Positions 45,153 through 54,818 of a stretch of 64,000 nucleotides of DNA are shown here, piece after piece. The position numbers were made by a program, and so were the translations under genes. Source of the DNA: Sphaerotilus microaerophilus. Its GTDB lineage: Bacteria; Pseudomonadota; Gammaproteobacteria; Burkholderiales; Burkholderiaceae_C. The notes under the pieces are model-generated. The model made no database searches and was not told the origin of the DNA. It saw only the letters and a program-made list of their open reading frames with translations. The stretch is taken from contig NZ_AP025730.1 in NCBI RefSeq assembly GCF_023734135.1, positions 62,001-126,000 of the forward strand. Reading direction: 5' to 3'. Numbering within the stretch: the first letter of the stretch is position 1; each line of letters starts with the position of its first letter.

Positions 45153-46457
45153 CTATTCGGCGAACAGCTTGAAAAGGCCGCGCAGCGAGAGCAGGTGGCC
45201 GGGGTTGCTGGTCTCGTCGAGCACGCCGCTCATGCGTCGCAGCAGGCGCGGGCTGCGCCGGGCGCGCCAGATCACCAGATCAGCCAGCCAGGGGTGGCGA
45301 TTGACGCCGTTGGCGCGCTCGTAGAGCGCAAAGCGCGGCTGCAGGCGACGCACGCCGGCCCCGTAGTCGGCACAGACCGCGGCGTCGTTCGCGCCGGCCC
45401 GGCGGCCGCGCAGCAGGGCATCAGCCGCCAGCAGGCCGGTTTCCAGCGCCTTGCCGATGCCCTCGCCGGTGAAGTCGTAGGTCGAACCGATGGCCTCGCC
45501 GGTGGCCAGCAGGCCGGGTCGCCCGGTTTCGGCACCGCCCAGCGTGCAGCGCAGCGGTGCGCCCTTGAGTTCGCCGACGAACTCGCCGCCGTCCATCAAG
45601 GCTTTCGCAGGGGCGTAGACACGGGTGAAGGCGTCGAAGACCTCGCGCAGGTTGGCGTCCGCCGCGACGCTGCGGCCGTCGCCCCGGGTGTCGAAGAAGG
45701 CGCCCACGCCGATGTTGAACGTGGCGTCACCTACCGGGAAGATCCAGCCGTAGCCCGGGCGCAGGTCGCGGTGCCAGACCACGTCCATCGTGCGCTGGTT
45801 CGCCACCACGGCCGGGTTGCGCACGTAGCCACGCAGAGCGATGCCGCTGGGCGTGCGCCGGGTGCACAGCCCGGCCGCGAGCATCGGCGGCATCGCCGCG
45901 CCGGTGGCCAGCACCACCCAGTCGGCACGCAGCTCGTGCAGCGCGCCGGCATGGCGCAGGCGCGCACCGACCACCCGGGCGCCGCCCCCGTGGGTCGCAG
46001 GCGCCTCGTCCTCGATCAGGCCCTCGAACTTCACCGGCGTCAGGCAGTGCGCGCCGCGGGCGATGGCGTGGCGCTGCAGCAGCCAGTCGAGCTGCCGGCG
46101 CGGCAGCACCGCCAGGCGGCCGGGCACGTCCACCTGCCCGCCGCTGGGGCCGACGCAGCGCACGTGGCTGACGTGGCAGGCCTGCGCCATCACCTGGTCG
46201 AGCAGGCCCAGGCGGGCCAGGGCGTGGTGGGCGTCCGGGATCAGGCCATCGCCACAGACCTTCTCGCGCGGGAAGTCCTGCTGGTCGATCAGCCACACGT
46301 CCACGCCGGCCTCGGCCAGCACCGTGGCACAGGCGCTGCCGGCCGGGCCGGAGCCGACCACCAGCACCTCACAACGCGCAGGCAGGGCCACCGGGGTCGC
46401 CGGGGCGGTCGGGTCGGCCAGCGGTGCTGTGGTCGAGGGGGGCGGAGTGGCACTCAT
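45153..46457 (-). CDS. FAD-dependent geranylgeranyl reductase-family oxidoreductase
   Basis: A 434-residue flavoprotein. The FAD-binding motif is CEVLVVGSGPAGSACATVLAEAGVDVWLIDQQ and the reductase-family motifs FPREKVCGDGLIP, PGYGWIFPVGDATFNIGVG and GEAIGSTYDFTGEGIGKALETG follow. Similar enzymes reduce isoprenoid chains or act on other substrates; the substrate here is unknown. The first 25 residues are a Pro/Thr-rich leader. It is divergent from the DksA-like gene across 169 bases with a 14-base palindrome inside. Confidence 0.87.
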   Translation of the reverse strand: MSATPPPSTTAPLADPTAPATPVALPARCEVLVVGSGPAGSACATVLAEAGVDVWLIDQQDFPREKVCGDGLIPDAHHALARLGLLDQVMAQACHVSHVRCVGPSGGQVDVPGRLAVLPRRQLDWLLQRHAIARGAHCLTPVKFEGLIEDEAPATHGGGARVVGARLRHAGALHELRADWVVLATGAAMPPMLAAGLCTRRTPSGIALRGYVRNPAVVANQRTMDVVWHRDLRPGYGWIFPVGDATFNIGVGAFFDTRGDGRSVAADANLREVFDAFTRVYAPAKALMDGGEFVGELKGAPLRCTLGGAETGRPGLLATGEAIGSTYDFTGEGIGKALETGLLAADALLRGRRAGANDAAVCADYGAGVRRLQPRFALYERANGVNRHPWLADLVIWRARRSPRLLRRMSGVLDETSNPGHLLSLRGLFKLFAE

Positions 46458-46540
46458 GGGATGGGCAGGGGCACCGCAAAAAAGGCGCCGCAGGGTGCGG
46501 CTCGGAGCATTCTAGGGAGCACACTGCCAGCGACCGGGCG

Positions 46541-46554
46541 TTGACACCTGTCAA
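46541..46554. promoter_or_regulatory. Perfect 14-base palindrome TTGACACCTGTCAA
   Basis: The sequence TTGACA-CC-TGTCAA is self-complementary apart from the two central bases and lies midway between the divergent FAD-reductase and DksA-like genes. TTGACA also resembles a -35 element on either strand, but no good -10 follows at 16-18 bases. It may be an operator for a dimeric regulator. Confidence 0.45.
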
Positions 46555-46626
46555 TCCAGGGGGAGTCCGACGGTGTCACGATGCGGTCAAGCAAGTCCCC
46601 CGTCCCAACCGCCACAGGAGATCCGG

Positions 46627-47022
46627 ATGAATGCGCCCCTGGACACCACCCAGCGCGACGCACTGCGCAGCGAGTTGCTGAAGCGCCGTGAAGCCCTGCT
46701 GGGCACGCTCGCCCTGCATCAGGACGGCGCCTCGCGCGTGCAGCACGCCCGCGACCTGTTGCTGCAGGACGGCGACGACGGCCCGCAGCGCGACGCCGAT
46801 CGCGAGGTGGACCTGGCCTTCACCGACCACGAGCGCCACGAGCTGGCCGAGATCGGCGCGGCCCTCAAGCGCCTGGACGACGACGATTACGGCATGTGTG
46901 CGGACTGCGGCAGCGAAATTCCGCTGGCGCGGCTGAAGGTGCAGCCCCAGGCGCTGCGCTGCGTGGCCTGCGAGAGCAGCCAGGAGAGCCGCCGCGGGGG
47001 CGTGCCGCATGCGCTGATGTGA
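46627..47022 (+). CDS. DksA/TraR-family zinc finger protein
   Basis: A 131-residue protein with a long N-terminal coiled coil and a C4 zinc finger, C-A-D-C-G then C-V-A-C-E. It is shorter than true DksA (about 150) and lacks the Asp-x-x-Asp-Ala tip at its usual place, so it is a paralogue or TraR/YbiI-like member that may bind RNA polymerase. The coiled coil contains ADREVDLAFTDHERHELAEIGAALKRL. AGGAG precedes ATG 46627. The patatin gene follows after 63 bases. Confidence 0.85.
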   Translation: MNAPLDTTQRDALRSELLKRREALLGTLALHQDGASRVQHARDLLLQDGDDGPQRDADREVDLAFTDHERHELAEIGAALKRLDDDDYGMCADCGSEIPLARLKVQPQALRCVACESSQESRRGGVPHALM

Positions 47023-47085
47023 GCGCCCAACGGCGCGGCCACGCCGCGCTGGCCTGACGTACGCGCACCCCGACAATCGGCCCTC

Positions 47086-49452
47086 ATGAGAGGGCCGTTG
47101 TGTTTCTGGGTGTCCTGCGTGGCGATGCTGGTCGCGGCGACGGCACCATTGTCATCCCCGGCGATGCCGGTTTCCAGCAACGTCGCGACGGAAGTCGCCC
47201 TGGCGACCGCCGGGGGGCCCCTGCCTGCTGCCCGGCGCCCGCGCATCGGCCTGGTGCTGTCGGGCGGCGGTGCGCGCGGGCTGGCGCACGTGGGCGTGCT
47301 GAAGGTGCTGGAGCGCGAGCGCATCCCGGTGGACGTGATTGCCGGCACGTCGATGGGCGCCATCATCGGCGGCCTCTATGCCAGCGGGATGAGCGCTGCC
47401 GACCTGGAGCGCGAGCTGCTCGGGCTGGACTGGGACGCACTGTTCGCCAGCCGCATCCGCCGCGAGAGCCTGAGCCAGCGCCGCAAGGAGGAGGATTTCG
47501 AGATCGCCCCCGCGGTGGAAGTGGGCCTGCGCCGCGAGACCGGCGAGCCGATGCTGCCGCTGGGCTCGGTGTCCAGCCGCGGGCTGGAGCTGCTGCTACG
47601 CCGCTACACGCTGCCGGTGCGGCGCACGCCGGACTTCGACGCGCTGCCGATCCCCTTCCGCGCCGTGGCCACCAACATGGAAACGGGCCAGGCGGTGGTC
47701 TTCCGCGACGGCGACCTGGCGCAGGCGCTGCGCGCCAGCATGTCGGTGCCGGGCGTCTTCCCGCCCAGCGAGGTGAACGGGCACATCCTGGGCGACGGTG
47801 GGTTGGTGGACAACCTGCCGGTGGACGTGGCGCGCGCGATGGGCGCGGACGTGGTGATCGCCGTCAACATCGGCACCCCGCTGGCGGCGCGCGACACGCT
47901 GGGCACGGTGGTCGGGCTCACCGCCCAGATGATCAACATCCTGACCGAGCAGAACGTGCAGCGCTCGCTGGCCAGCCTGCGCCCCGAACACGACCTGCTG
48001 ATCGCGCCCGACCTGGGGCGGCTCAGCTCGGGCGACTTCGGCCGGGCCGGCGAGCTGATCGGCCTGGGCGAGCGCCACGCCGCCAGCCTGAGTCGCGCGC
48101 TGCAACGCCTGGCGCTGGACGAGCCGGCCTGGGCCACGCACACGGCCCGGCTGGCCGCCGCGCGCCGCGACCCGATGCCACCGCGGTCGATCACCTCGCT
48201 GCGCTTCGAGGGCAGCGAGATCAGCCAGCCGGAGCACTTCGCCGGCATCCTGATCAGCCAGCCGGGCCGGCCCTTCGAGATCGGTGCCGCGGAGCGCGAC
48301 AGCCGCGCCCTGGCCTCCACCGGCGACTACCTGCACGCCGACTACCGCGTCGAGGACCTGCCGGCCGGCACCGGGCTGGTGTTCGCGCTGCGGGAAAAGC
48401 CCTGGGGGCCGCACTACTTCGGCCTGGGGCTGGACCTGCAGAGCGACTTTGCCGGCCGGGGCGAGTTCAACATCAAGCTGGCGCACAACCGCCACTGGCT
48501 CAACGACAGCGGCGGCGAGTGGCGCAACCGGTTGCAGATCGGCTCGGTGCCGCGTTGGTTCAGCGAGTGGTACCAACCGCTGGGCCCGCAGCGCTCGCTG
48601 CGCTCGGACTGGTTCTTCGCGCTCTCCGGGGACCTGGAGCGCCGCCGCATGACGGCCTACGCCCGCCCGGAGCCCGGCGAGAGCGCGCGCGACCTGCCGA
48701 TGACCGGCCGCTACGTGCGCGGCAAGGCGGCCCTGGCGGCCGAATTCGGCCAGCCCTGGGGCCGCTGGGGCGCCTGGCGCATCGGGGCGGTGTACGAGGC
48801 GCTGCGCGTCGATCCGGAGATCATCGCGGGGCTGGGCGGCAGCGAGGACCCGGGCGACGCCCTGCTGACGATGCACAGCCGCGAGCGTGGCCTGCGCGCC
48901 GGGCTGGTGGTGGACCAGCTCGACCACGCCAGCTTTCCGCGCCGGGGCTGGCGCCTGCGGCTGCAGGGACTGGTGGGCCAGCGCCGCGTCGAGACCGAGC
49001 GCGCGGCCGGTTCGGCGCAGGGCTTCCACCGCATCGAGGCCGATGCGCACCTCGTCACCAGCCAGGATCGCCACACGCTGGACGCCAGCCTGCGCCTGCG
49101 CCAGGCCTTCCAGCAATCGACCCAGGGGCCGGCCCAGTACAGCCTGGGCGGCTTCCACAACCTCTCTGGCTACAAGACGGACCAGCTCTCGGGCAACCAG
49201 GTGCTGCTCGGCCGGCTGATGTACACGCTGCGGCTGAACCAGCAGCCGGTGCTGACGCGCGGCTTCTTCGCCGGGGCGACGCTGGAGGCCGGCAACGCCT
49301 GGGACGACCCCGGCCGCGTGCACGGCAGCGACCTGCGCTGGGGCGGCAGCCTGTTCCTCGGTGCGGACACCGGCGTCGGGCCGCTGTACTTCGGCATCAC
49401 CTGGGCGCCGCTGGGCAGCGCCGGCCTGTACCTGCTGCTCGGCCGGCCCTGA
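47086..49452 (+). CDS. Patatin-like phospholipase with BamA-type barrel (PlpD-like)
   Basis: A 788-residue type Vd autotransporter-like protein. After a signal peptide comes a patatin domain (about 52-290) with the oxyanion motif GGGARG, nucleophile Ser89 in GTSMG and Asp237 in DGG; then a POTRA-like region (about 365-440) and a C-terminal beta barrel ending in GLYLLLGRP. This is the PlpD arrangement, with a secreted or surface phospholipase A. It lies after the DksA-like gene in the same direction and is convergent with engB 14 bases on. Both catalytic residues are present. Confidence 0.88.
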   Translation: MRGPLCFWVSCVAMLVAATAPLSSPAMPVSSNVATEVALATAGGPLPAARRPRIGLVLSGGGARGLAHVGVLKVLERERIPVDVIAGTSMGAIIGGLYASGMSAADLERELLGLDWDALFASRIRRESLSQRRKEEDFEIAPAVEVGLRRETGEPMLPLGSVSSRGLELLLRRYTLPVRRTPDFDALPIPFRAVATNMETGQAVVFRDGDLAQALRASMSVPGVFPPSEVNGHILGDGGLVDNLPVDVARAMGADVVIAVNIGTPLAARDTLGTVVGLTAQMINILTEQNVQRSLASLRPEHDLLIAPDLGRLSSGDFGRAGELIGLGERHAASLSRALQRLALDEPAWATHTARLAAARRDPMPPRSITSLRFEGSEISQPEHFAGILISQPGRPFEIGAAERDSRALASTGDYLHADYRVEDLPAGTGLVFALREKPWGPHYFGLGLDLQSDFAGRGEFNIKLAHNRHWLNDSGGEWRNRLQIGSVPRWFSEWYQPLGPQRSLRSDWFFALSGDLERRRMTAYARPEPGESARDLPMTGRYVRGKAALAAEFGQPWGRWGAWRIGAVYEALRVDPEIIAGLGGSEDPGDALLTMHSRERGLRAGLVVDQLDHASFPRRGWRLRLQGLVGQRRVETERAAGSAQGFHRIEADAHLVTSQDRHTLDASLRLRQAFQQSTQGPAQYSLGGFHNLSGYKTDQLSGNQVLLGRLMYTLRLNQQPVLTRGFFAGATLEAGNAWDDPGRVHGSDLRWGGSLFLGADTGVGPLYFGITWAPLGSAGLYLLLGRP

Positions 49453-49466
49453 GTGCCGGCGCGAAA

Positions 49467-50210
49467 TCAGCCGGCCGGCTGCTCGGGTGTACCCGCTTTG
49501 GCTGCTTCAGCCGGGGCAGGGGGTGCGACGCACCAGCCGCGCAGCACCTCGGCGACGTCCTCGACGCCCTGGCGCTTGAGGGCCGAGAACAGGGCAATGC
49601 CGACGTCGGAGTGGTCGGTGGCGATCTCCGCCAGCACCTCCTGGGCGCCGCGCAGCGAGGCGGCCGCTTCCTTGCGGTTGAGCTTGTCGGCCTTGGTCAG
49701 CACCACCAGCAGGCGCACCTCGCCGTTGCCCACACGGGGCGCGACCCATTCGAGCAGCTGGCGGTCCAGCGCGGTGAAGCCGTGGCGCGAGTCGATCATC
49801 TGCACCACGCCGCTCAGGTTGCGGCGCAGCGCCAGGTAATCGGCCATGACCTTCTGCCAGCGCAGCTTGGCGGCGCGCTCCACCGCGGCGTAGCCGTAGC
49901 CGGGCAGGTCGGCCCAGATCGCGTCGGGGGCGTCCTTCGGGCCAACCTCGAAGAGGTTGATGTGCTGGGTGCGCCCCGGTGTCTTGGAGGCGAACGCCAG
50001 CTGCCGCTGCTGTGCCAGGGTGTTGATCGCGGTGGACTTGCCGGCATTGGAGCGGCCGACGAAGGCGATCTCCGGCAGGTCGTTGCCCGGTAGCTGGTCG
50101 AGCTGGCTCGCGGTGGTCAGGAAACGGGCCGTGTGGGCCCAGGCGAGGGCCGTGCGCGTCGCTTGCGCGCCACCTTGCGGCGCCGTTGCATGAGATGTCA
50201 TGGCCGGCAT
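49467..50210 (-). CDS. engB: Ribosome biogenesis GTPase EngB (YihA/YsxC)
   Basis: A 247-residue GTPase for 50S subunit assembly. G1 is GRSNAGKST, G3 is DLPGYGYA and G4 is TKADK. The core ends near FSALKRQG, followed by a C-terminal extension rich in Pro and Ala. Start: the ATG at 50210 has GTGGA before it; GTG 50222 and ATG 50201 are possible alternatives. It is divergent from the cytochrome c4 gene, which is typical of betaproteobacteria. Confidence 0.93.
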   Translation of the reverse strand: MPAMTSHATAPQGGAQATRTALAWAHTARFLTTASQLDQLPGNDLPEIAFVGRSNAGKSTAINTLAQQRQLAFASKTPGRTQHINLFEVGPKDAPDAIWADLPGYGYAAVERAAKLRWQKVMADYLALRRNLSGVVQMIDSRHGFTALDRQLLEWVAPRVGNGEVRLLVVLTKADKLNRKEAAASLRGAQEVLAEIATDHSDVGIALFSALKRQGVEDVAEVLRGWCVAPPAPAEAAKAGTPEQPAG

Positions 50211-50280
50211 TGTAAAATCCACAAGTTAAGCGCCTTCCAAGCCTCAAGCCTCCTTTGCGCGTGTGCCGCGCCGTTCCACC

Positions 50281-50907
50281 ATGAAATTCGCCCCGTCGCT
50301 CCTTGCCCTGCTTGCAGCCGCCGCCCTGGCGTCCTCCGTGGCCGCGGCCGAGACCAAGCCCGCCGCGAAGGCCGACATCGCCAAGGGCCAGGCCATCGGC
50401 ACCCAGGTCTGTGCCGCCTGCCACACCTCGGACGGCACCCGTGGTGCGCCGGCCAACCCGATCCTGCAGGGCCAGCACGCCGACTACCTCGCCAAGCAGC
50501 TGGGCGAGTTCAAGTCTGGCAAGCGTGACAACCCGATCATGAAGGGCATGGCCACGCCGCTGAGCGACGAGGACATGAAGAACGTCGCCGCCTTCTTCGC
50601 CAGCAAGGCCGCGCCGGCCGGCGCCGCCAAGACCAAGGACCTGGTGCTGCTGGGCGAGAAGATCTATCGCGGTGGCATCGCCGATCGCTCCATCCCGGCC
50701 TGCGCCGGCTGCCACAGCCCGAGCGGCGCCGGCATCCCGGCGCAGTACCCCCGCCTGGCGGGCCAGCACTCGGACTACACCGAGTTGCAGCTCAAGGGCT
50801 TCCGCGACGGCGTTCGCAAGAACAACGCCGTGATGACCGGCGTGGCCGCCAAGCTGAACGACCGCGAGATCAAGGCGGTGGCCGACTACATCGCCGGCCT
50901 GCACTGA
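50281..50907 (+). CDS. Di-heme cytochrome c4
   Basis: A 208-residue periplasmic protein with signal peptide MKFAPSLLALLAAAALASSVAAA and two heme motifs, C-A-A-C-H and C-A-G-C-H, each followed by a c4-type half with a distal Met (NPIMKGMATPL and NAVMTGVAAKL). It shuttles electrons to terminal oxidases. A TAAAAT box is at 50213-50218 without a clear -35. The terminator at 50945-50971 follows, and the ResB-CcsB genes that attach its hemes lie downstream. Confidence 0.93.
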   Translation: MKFAPSLLALLAAAALASSVAAAETKPAAKADIAKGQAIGTQVCAACHTSDGTRGAPANPILQGQHADYLAKQLGEFKSGKRDNPIMKGMATPLSDEDMKNVAAFFASKAAPAGAAKTKDLVLLGEKIYRGGIADRSIPACAGCHSPSGAGIPAQYPRLAGQHSDYTELQLKGFRDGVRKNNAVMTGVAAKLNDREIKAVADYIAGLH

Positions 50908-50944
50908 GCGCCCGGGGCCTGACGCCCCAGAATTGATGCATATC

Positions 50945-50971
50945 AAAAGGCCGGTCTCGCACCGGCCTTTT
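50945..50971 (+). terminator. Strong hairpin terminator after cytochrome c4
   Basis: An 11-pair stem (50945-50955 with 50961-50971) with loop CTCGC has AAAA at its base on one side and TTTT on the other, so it can stop transcription in either direction. It separates cytochrome c4 from resB. Confidence 0.88.
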
Positions 50972-51052
50972 GTCATGGGCTCGCGCCCCTTATGCTCGCG
51001 TCCTTGCCGGTGCCTCGGGCGCCGGCCGCCTGTCCGTCACTGAAGTTCCGCC

Positions 51053-53236
51053 ATGTCCAACGCCCAGAACCGCACCGGCGGTGTCGAGGTCCGCGCCGGC
51101 TCCCGCTGGGTCCAGGACGGGGTCGAGCTGCTGTCGTCGATGCGCTTTGCCATCGCGCTGCTCACCCTGATCTGCATCGCCTCGGTCATCGGCACCGTGG
51201 TCCAGCAGCACCAGCCGCCGGTCAACTACGTCAACCAGTTCGGGCCCTTCTGGGCCGACGTGTTCGGCCACATCGGGCTCTATGCGGTCTACAGCGCCGG
51301 CTGGTTCCTGCTGATCCTGGCCTTCCTGGTCACCTCCACCACGCTGTGCATCGCCCGCAACACCCCGAAGATCCTGCGTGACCTGCGCGACTGGAAGGAA
51401 GGCATCCGCGAGGCGTCCCTCAAGGCCTTCCACCACCGCGCCAGCGGTGAGCTGCCGCTCGGGCGCGAGGCCGCCATCGCGCGCGTGTCCGGGCTGCTCG
51501 CCCAGCATGGCTGGAAGGCCCGCGCCCAGGTGCGCGAGAACGGCGTGATGGTGGCGGCCCGCCAGGGCAGCGCCAACAAGATCGGCTACCTGGCGGCGCA
51601 CTCGGCCATCGTGCTGGTGTGCATCGGCGGTCTGTTCGACGGCGACCTGGTGGTGCGCGCGCAGATGGCGCTGCTGGGCAAGAGCACCTTCACCAGCGCC
51701 GGGCTGATCAAGGATGTGCCCGCGCAGCACCGCCTCAGCCCGTCGAACCCGACCTTCCGGGCCAACCTCTTCGTGCCCGAGAACGGCCGCAACGGCGCCG
51801 CGGTGATCAACCTCACCGATGGCATGGTGCTGCAGGACCTGCCCTTTGACATCGAGCTGAAGAAGTTCGTCGTCGAGTACTACGACACCGGCATGCCCAA
51901 GCTGTTCGCCAGCGACGTGGTGATCCACGACCGCGATGGCCGAACCACCGCGGCCAAGATCAAGGTCAACGAGCCACACATCCACAACGGCATCGCGATC
52001 TACCAGTCCAGCTTCGACGATGGCGGCTCCAAGCTCACGCTGCGCGCCCGACCCTTTGGCCGGGAAGGGCAGTCCTTCCTGGTCAAGGGCGAGGTGGGCA
52101 GCTCCACCACGCTGACCAACCGGGCTGCCGACGGCCGGGCCGACCAGCTGCAGCTGGAGTTCACCGCGCTGCGCGTGATCAACGTCGAGAACCTGGCGGG
52201 TGACGCCGATGGCGGTGGCGAGGCGGGCAGCGGCGCCGACGTGCGCAAGGTCGACCTGATCGGCTCGCTGGATAAGCACCTGGGCTCGGGCGCCAAAGCG
52301 CCGGGCGACAAGAAGCTGCACAACATCGGCCCCTCGGTGACCTACCGGCTGCGCGATGCCGCCGGCCAGGCACGCGAGTACCACAACTACATGCTGCCGG
52401 TGGACATGGACGGCGTGCGCGTCTTCCTGACCGGGCTGCGCGAGTCGCCCGATGCGCCGATGCGCTACCTGCGCATCCCCGCCGATGCCGACGGCAAGCT
52501 CGACGACTGGCTGCGGCTGAAAACCGCGCTGGGCGATGCGATGCTGCGCAAGGAAGCCGCGCTGCGCTACGGCAAGTCCGCCGCGCCCGCCGACAAGCCG
52601 GAGATGATGGCGCAGCTGCAGGCCTCGGCGCTGCGCACGCTGACGCTGTTCGCCGGCGCCGAAGTGGTCAAGGCGCAGTCGCCCAGCGCCGGGCTGCAGG
52701 CGTTGCACGACTTCATCGAGGCCAACGTGCCCGAGACGGAGCGCCAGCGCACCTCGGAGGTGATGCTGCGCATCCTCAGCGGCGTGCTGCAGGACCTGCT
52801 CACCCTGGCGCGCGAGCGCGAGGGCCTGCCGGCACGGGCGACGGACGAGCCGATGCAGCGCTTCCTCGGCCAGTCGGTGTTCGCGCTGACGGACTCCTTT
52901 GCCTATCCGGCACCGCTGATGTTCACGCTGGAGGACTTCCAGCAGATCCAGGCCAGCGTGTTCCAGGTCACCCGCGCGCCGGGCAAGAACCTGGTCTACC
53001 TGGGCTGCGTGCTGCTGATCATCGGCGTGGTGGCAATGCTCTACATCCGCGAGCGGCGGCTGTGGATCTGGCTGGGCGGCAGCCCGGACGGCCAAGCCAC
53101 CACGGTGAGCATGGCTTTGTCGGCCACCCGCCAGACCCTGGATACTGACAAGGAGTTCGACACGCTGCGCGGCAGCCTGCTAGGCTCTCCGGCGGCACCG
53201 ATACCGACCGCCGCGACGGACGCGGGCCCCCATTGA
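51053..53236 (+). CDS. resB: Cytochrome c biogenesis protein ResB (Ccs1)
   Basis: A 727-residue System II component that with CcsB exports heme and attaches it to apocytochromes c. Three helices lie in the first 200 residues (near 30-50, 80-105 and 175-195), followed by a large periplasmic domain and a last helix NLVYLGCVLLIIGVVAMLYI with the tail IRERRLWIWLGG. The family motif WxxL-like start LLSSMRFAIALLTLICIAS is clear. About 40 residues at the end are unrelated low complexity. It is in one run with ccsB. Confidence 0.93.
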   Translation: MSNAQNRTGGVEVRAGSRWVQDGVELLSSMRFAIALLTLICIASVIGTVVQQHQPPVNYVNQFGPFWADVFGHIGLYAVYSAGWFLLILAFLVTSTTLCIARNTPKILRDLRDWKEGIREASLKAFHHRASGELPLGREAAIARVSGLLAQHGWKARAQVRENGVMVAARQGSANKIGYLAAHSAIVLVCIGGLFDGDLVVRAQMALLGKSTFTSAGLIKDVPAQHRLSPSNPTFRANLFVPENGRNGAAVINLTDGMVLQDLPFDIELKKFVVEYYDTGMPKLFASDVVIHDRDGRTTAAKIKVNEPHIHNGIAIYQSSFDDGGSKLTLRARPFGREGQSFLVKGEVGSSTTLTNRAADGRADQLQLEFTALRVINVENLAGDADGGGEAGSGADVRKVDLIGSLDKHLGSGAKAPGDKKLHNIGPSVTYRLRDAAGQAREYHNYMLPVDMDGVRVFLTGLRESPDAPMRYLRIPADADGKLDDWLRLKTALGDAMLRKEAALRYGKSAAPADKPEMMAQLQASALRTLTLFAGAEVVKAQSPSAGLQALHDFIEANVPETERQRTSEVMLRILSGVLQDLLTLAREREGLPARATDEPMQRFLGQSVFALTDSFAYPAPLMFTLEDFQQIQASVFQVTRAPGKNLVYLGCVLLIIGVVAMLYIRERRLWIWLGGSPDGQATTVSMALSATRQTLDTDKEFDTLRGSLLGSPAAPIPTAATDAGPH

Positions 53237-53285
53237 GCGCCTCAGGCGCCCTGCGGATGGTCAGCAATGAACGAGATTTGACGCG

Positions 53286-54692
53286 ATGAACACTTCGACC
53301 TCCACGGCAAGCTCCCCTGGCCCCTACGCGGTGGGGAGCGCTGTCGGCAGCACCACCACGCTGCAGCTGGGGCGGCCGTCCTACTGGTCGCAGCGCAGCG
53401 CCTTCGACTGGGTCTACGCCGCGCTGATCCTGGTGGGTGCCGGCTACGCCTGGCTGCACTACGGCGCGGCGATGAACGACTACGAGCGCGGCATCCTGAT
53501 CGGCGCCGTGCCCGCGCTGATCTGGCTGGGCTGGGCCTGGGGGCCCCTGCGCACCCTGACGCTGGGCGTGGGGGCGGCCACGCTGCTGGCCATCGCGATG
53601 TACCAGCGGCAGACGGACGGCTTCGGCGCCGACCTGGCCGCCGCCGACAAGGTGTTCTGGCTCAAGTACGGCCTGTCCAGCCAGAGTGCCATCCTGTGGA
53701 TGAGCACGCTGATGTACATGAGCACGTTGTTCTACTGGCTTGGCTACTTTGCCGGCCGGGGCAGCGATACCGCGCAGCGCATCGGCTCGCGCCTCGCCTG
53801 GGCCTCGGTGTTCATGGCGCTGCTGGGCACGATGGTGCGCTGGTTCGAGAGCCACCAGATCGGCCCGGACATCGGCCACATCCCGGTGAGCAACCTCTAC
53901 GAGGTGTTCGTGCTCTTCGCCTGGCTGACCACGCTGTTCTACCTGTACTACGAGCAGCAGTACCGCACCCGCTCGCTGGGCGCCTTCGTGATGCTGATCG
54001 TCAGCGCGGCGGTGAGTTTCCTGCTCTGGTACACCGTGGCGCGCGGCGCCCATGAGATCCAGCCGCTGGTGCCGGCCCTGCAAAGCTGGTGGATGAAGGT
54101 GCACGTGCCGGCCAACTTCGTCGGCTACGGCACCTTTGCGCTGGCCGCGATGGTCGCGCTGGTCTACCTCAACAAGAGTGCACCGGCGCGCACGCTGTGG
54201 ATTGGCCTGGTTGCGGTGCCGGGCGGCGTGCTGGCCCTGATGGCGCTGTTCTGGGCCTTCGGCGACCTGGCCCCAGAGACCTCGGCCGCCATCACCAAGG
54301 CCGCACGGCTGCTGGGCGGCTGCCTGGCGGTGTTTGCCTTCACGATCCTGGCGCGCGGCGTGATAAACCGCCACACCCCGGCGCTGGAGGTGCTCGACGA
54401 CGTGATGTACAAGGCCATCGCGGTCGGCTTCGCCTTCTTCACCATCGCCACCATCCTGGGTGCGTTCTGGGCCGCCGAGGCCTGGGGGGGCTACTGGAGC
54501 TGGGACCCGAAGGAGACCTGGGCGCTGATCGTCTGGCTGAACTATGCCGCCTGGCTGCACATGCGGCTGATGAAGGGCCTGCGCGGTGCGATGGCCGCCT
54601 GGTGGGCGCTGATCGGACTGGTGGTGACCACCTTCGCCTTCCTGGGCGTCAACATGTTCCTCTCGGGCCTGCACTCCTACGGCACGCTCTGA
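53286..54692 (+). CDS. ccsB: Cytochrome c synthetase subunit CcsB (CcsA/ResC)
   Basis: A 468-residue membrane protein forming the System II heme lyase with ResB. The tryptophan-rich motif WGGYWSWDPKETWALIVWLNYAAW and conserved histidines (VKVHVPANFVGYG, WLHMRL) are those that hold heme in the membrane. It has about eight helices plus an N-terminal extension of about 40 residues. A terminator follows at 54723-54756. Confidence 0.94.
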   Translation: MNTSTSTASSPGPYAVGSAVGSTTTLQLGRPSYWSQRSAFDWVYAALILVGAGYAWLHYGAAMNDYERGILIGAVPALIWLGWAWGPLRTLTLGVGAATLLAIAMYQRQTDGFGADLAAADKVFWLKYGLSSQSAILWMSTLMYMSTLFYWLGYFAGRGSDTAQRIGSRLAWASVFMALLGTMVRWFESHQIGPDIGHIPVSNLYEVFVLFAWLTTLFYLYYEQQYRTRSLGAFVMLIVSAAVSFLLWYTVARGAHEIQPLVPALQSWWMKVHVPANFVGYGTFALAAMVALVYLNKSAPARTLWIGLVAVPGGVLALMALFWAFGDLAPETSAAITKAARLLGGCLAVFAFTILARGVINRHTPALEVLDDVMYKAIAVGFAFFTIATILGAFWAAEAWGGYWSWDPKETWALIVWLNYAAWLHMRLMKGLRGAMAAWWALIGLVVTTFAFLGVNMFLSGLHSYGTL

Positions 54693-54722
54693 CGCGCGCC
54701 GGCCGCGGCTGCTTGTCCCTTC

Positions 54723-54756
54723 AAACCGCCGCCGGGCCCGCCCGCGGCGGTTTTTT
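54723..54756 (+). terminator. Rho-independent terminator after ccsB
   Basis: A ten-pair stem (54723-54732 with 54744-54753) and an 11-base loop are followed by T's to 54756. It ends the resB-ccsB transcript. Confidence 0.85.
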
Positions 54757-54818
54757 CGTTCTCGGGGCTCAGGGCTCGCTGTGCCCTGCCGATAAAAGGC
54801 GGCACGAGGTCCCCCACC

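Noticed and set aside
47100-50093. A 997-codon plus-strand frame in another phase over the patatin gene and engB
   Set aside because: It is Arg/Pro-rich without motifs and runs through the engB coding sequence on the other strand.
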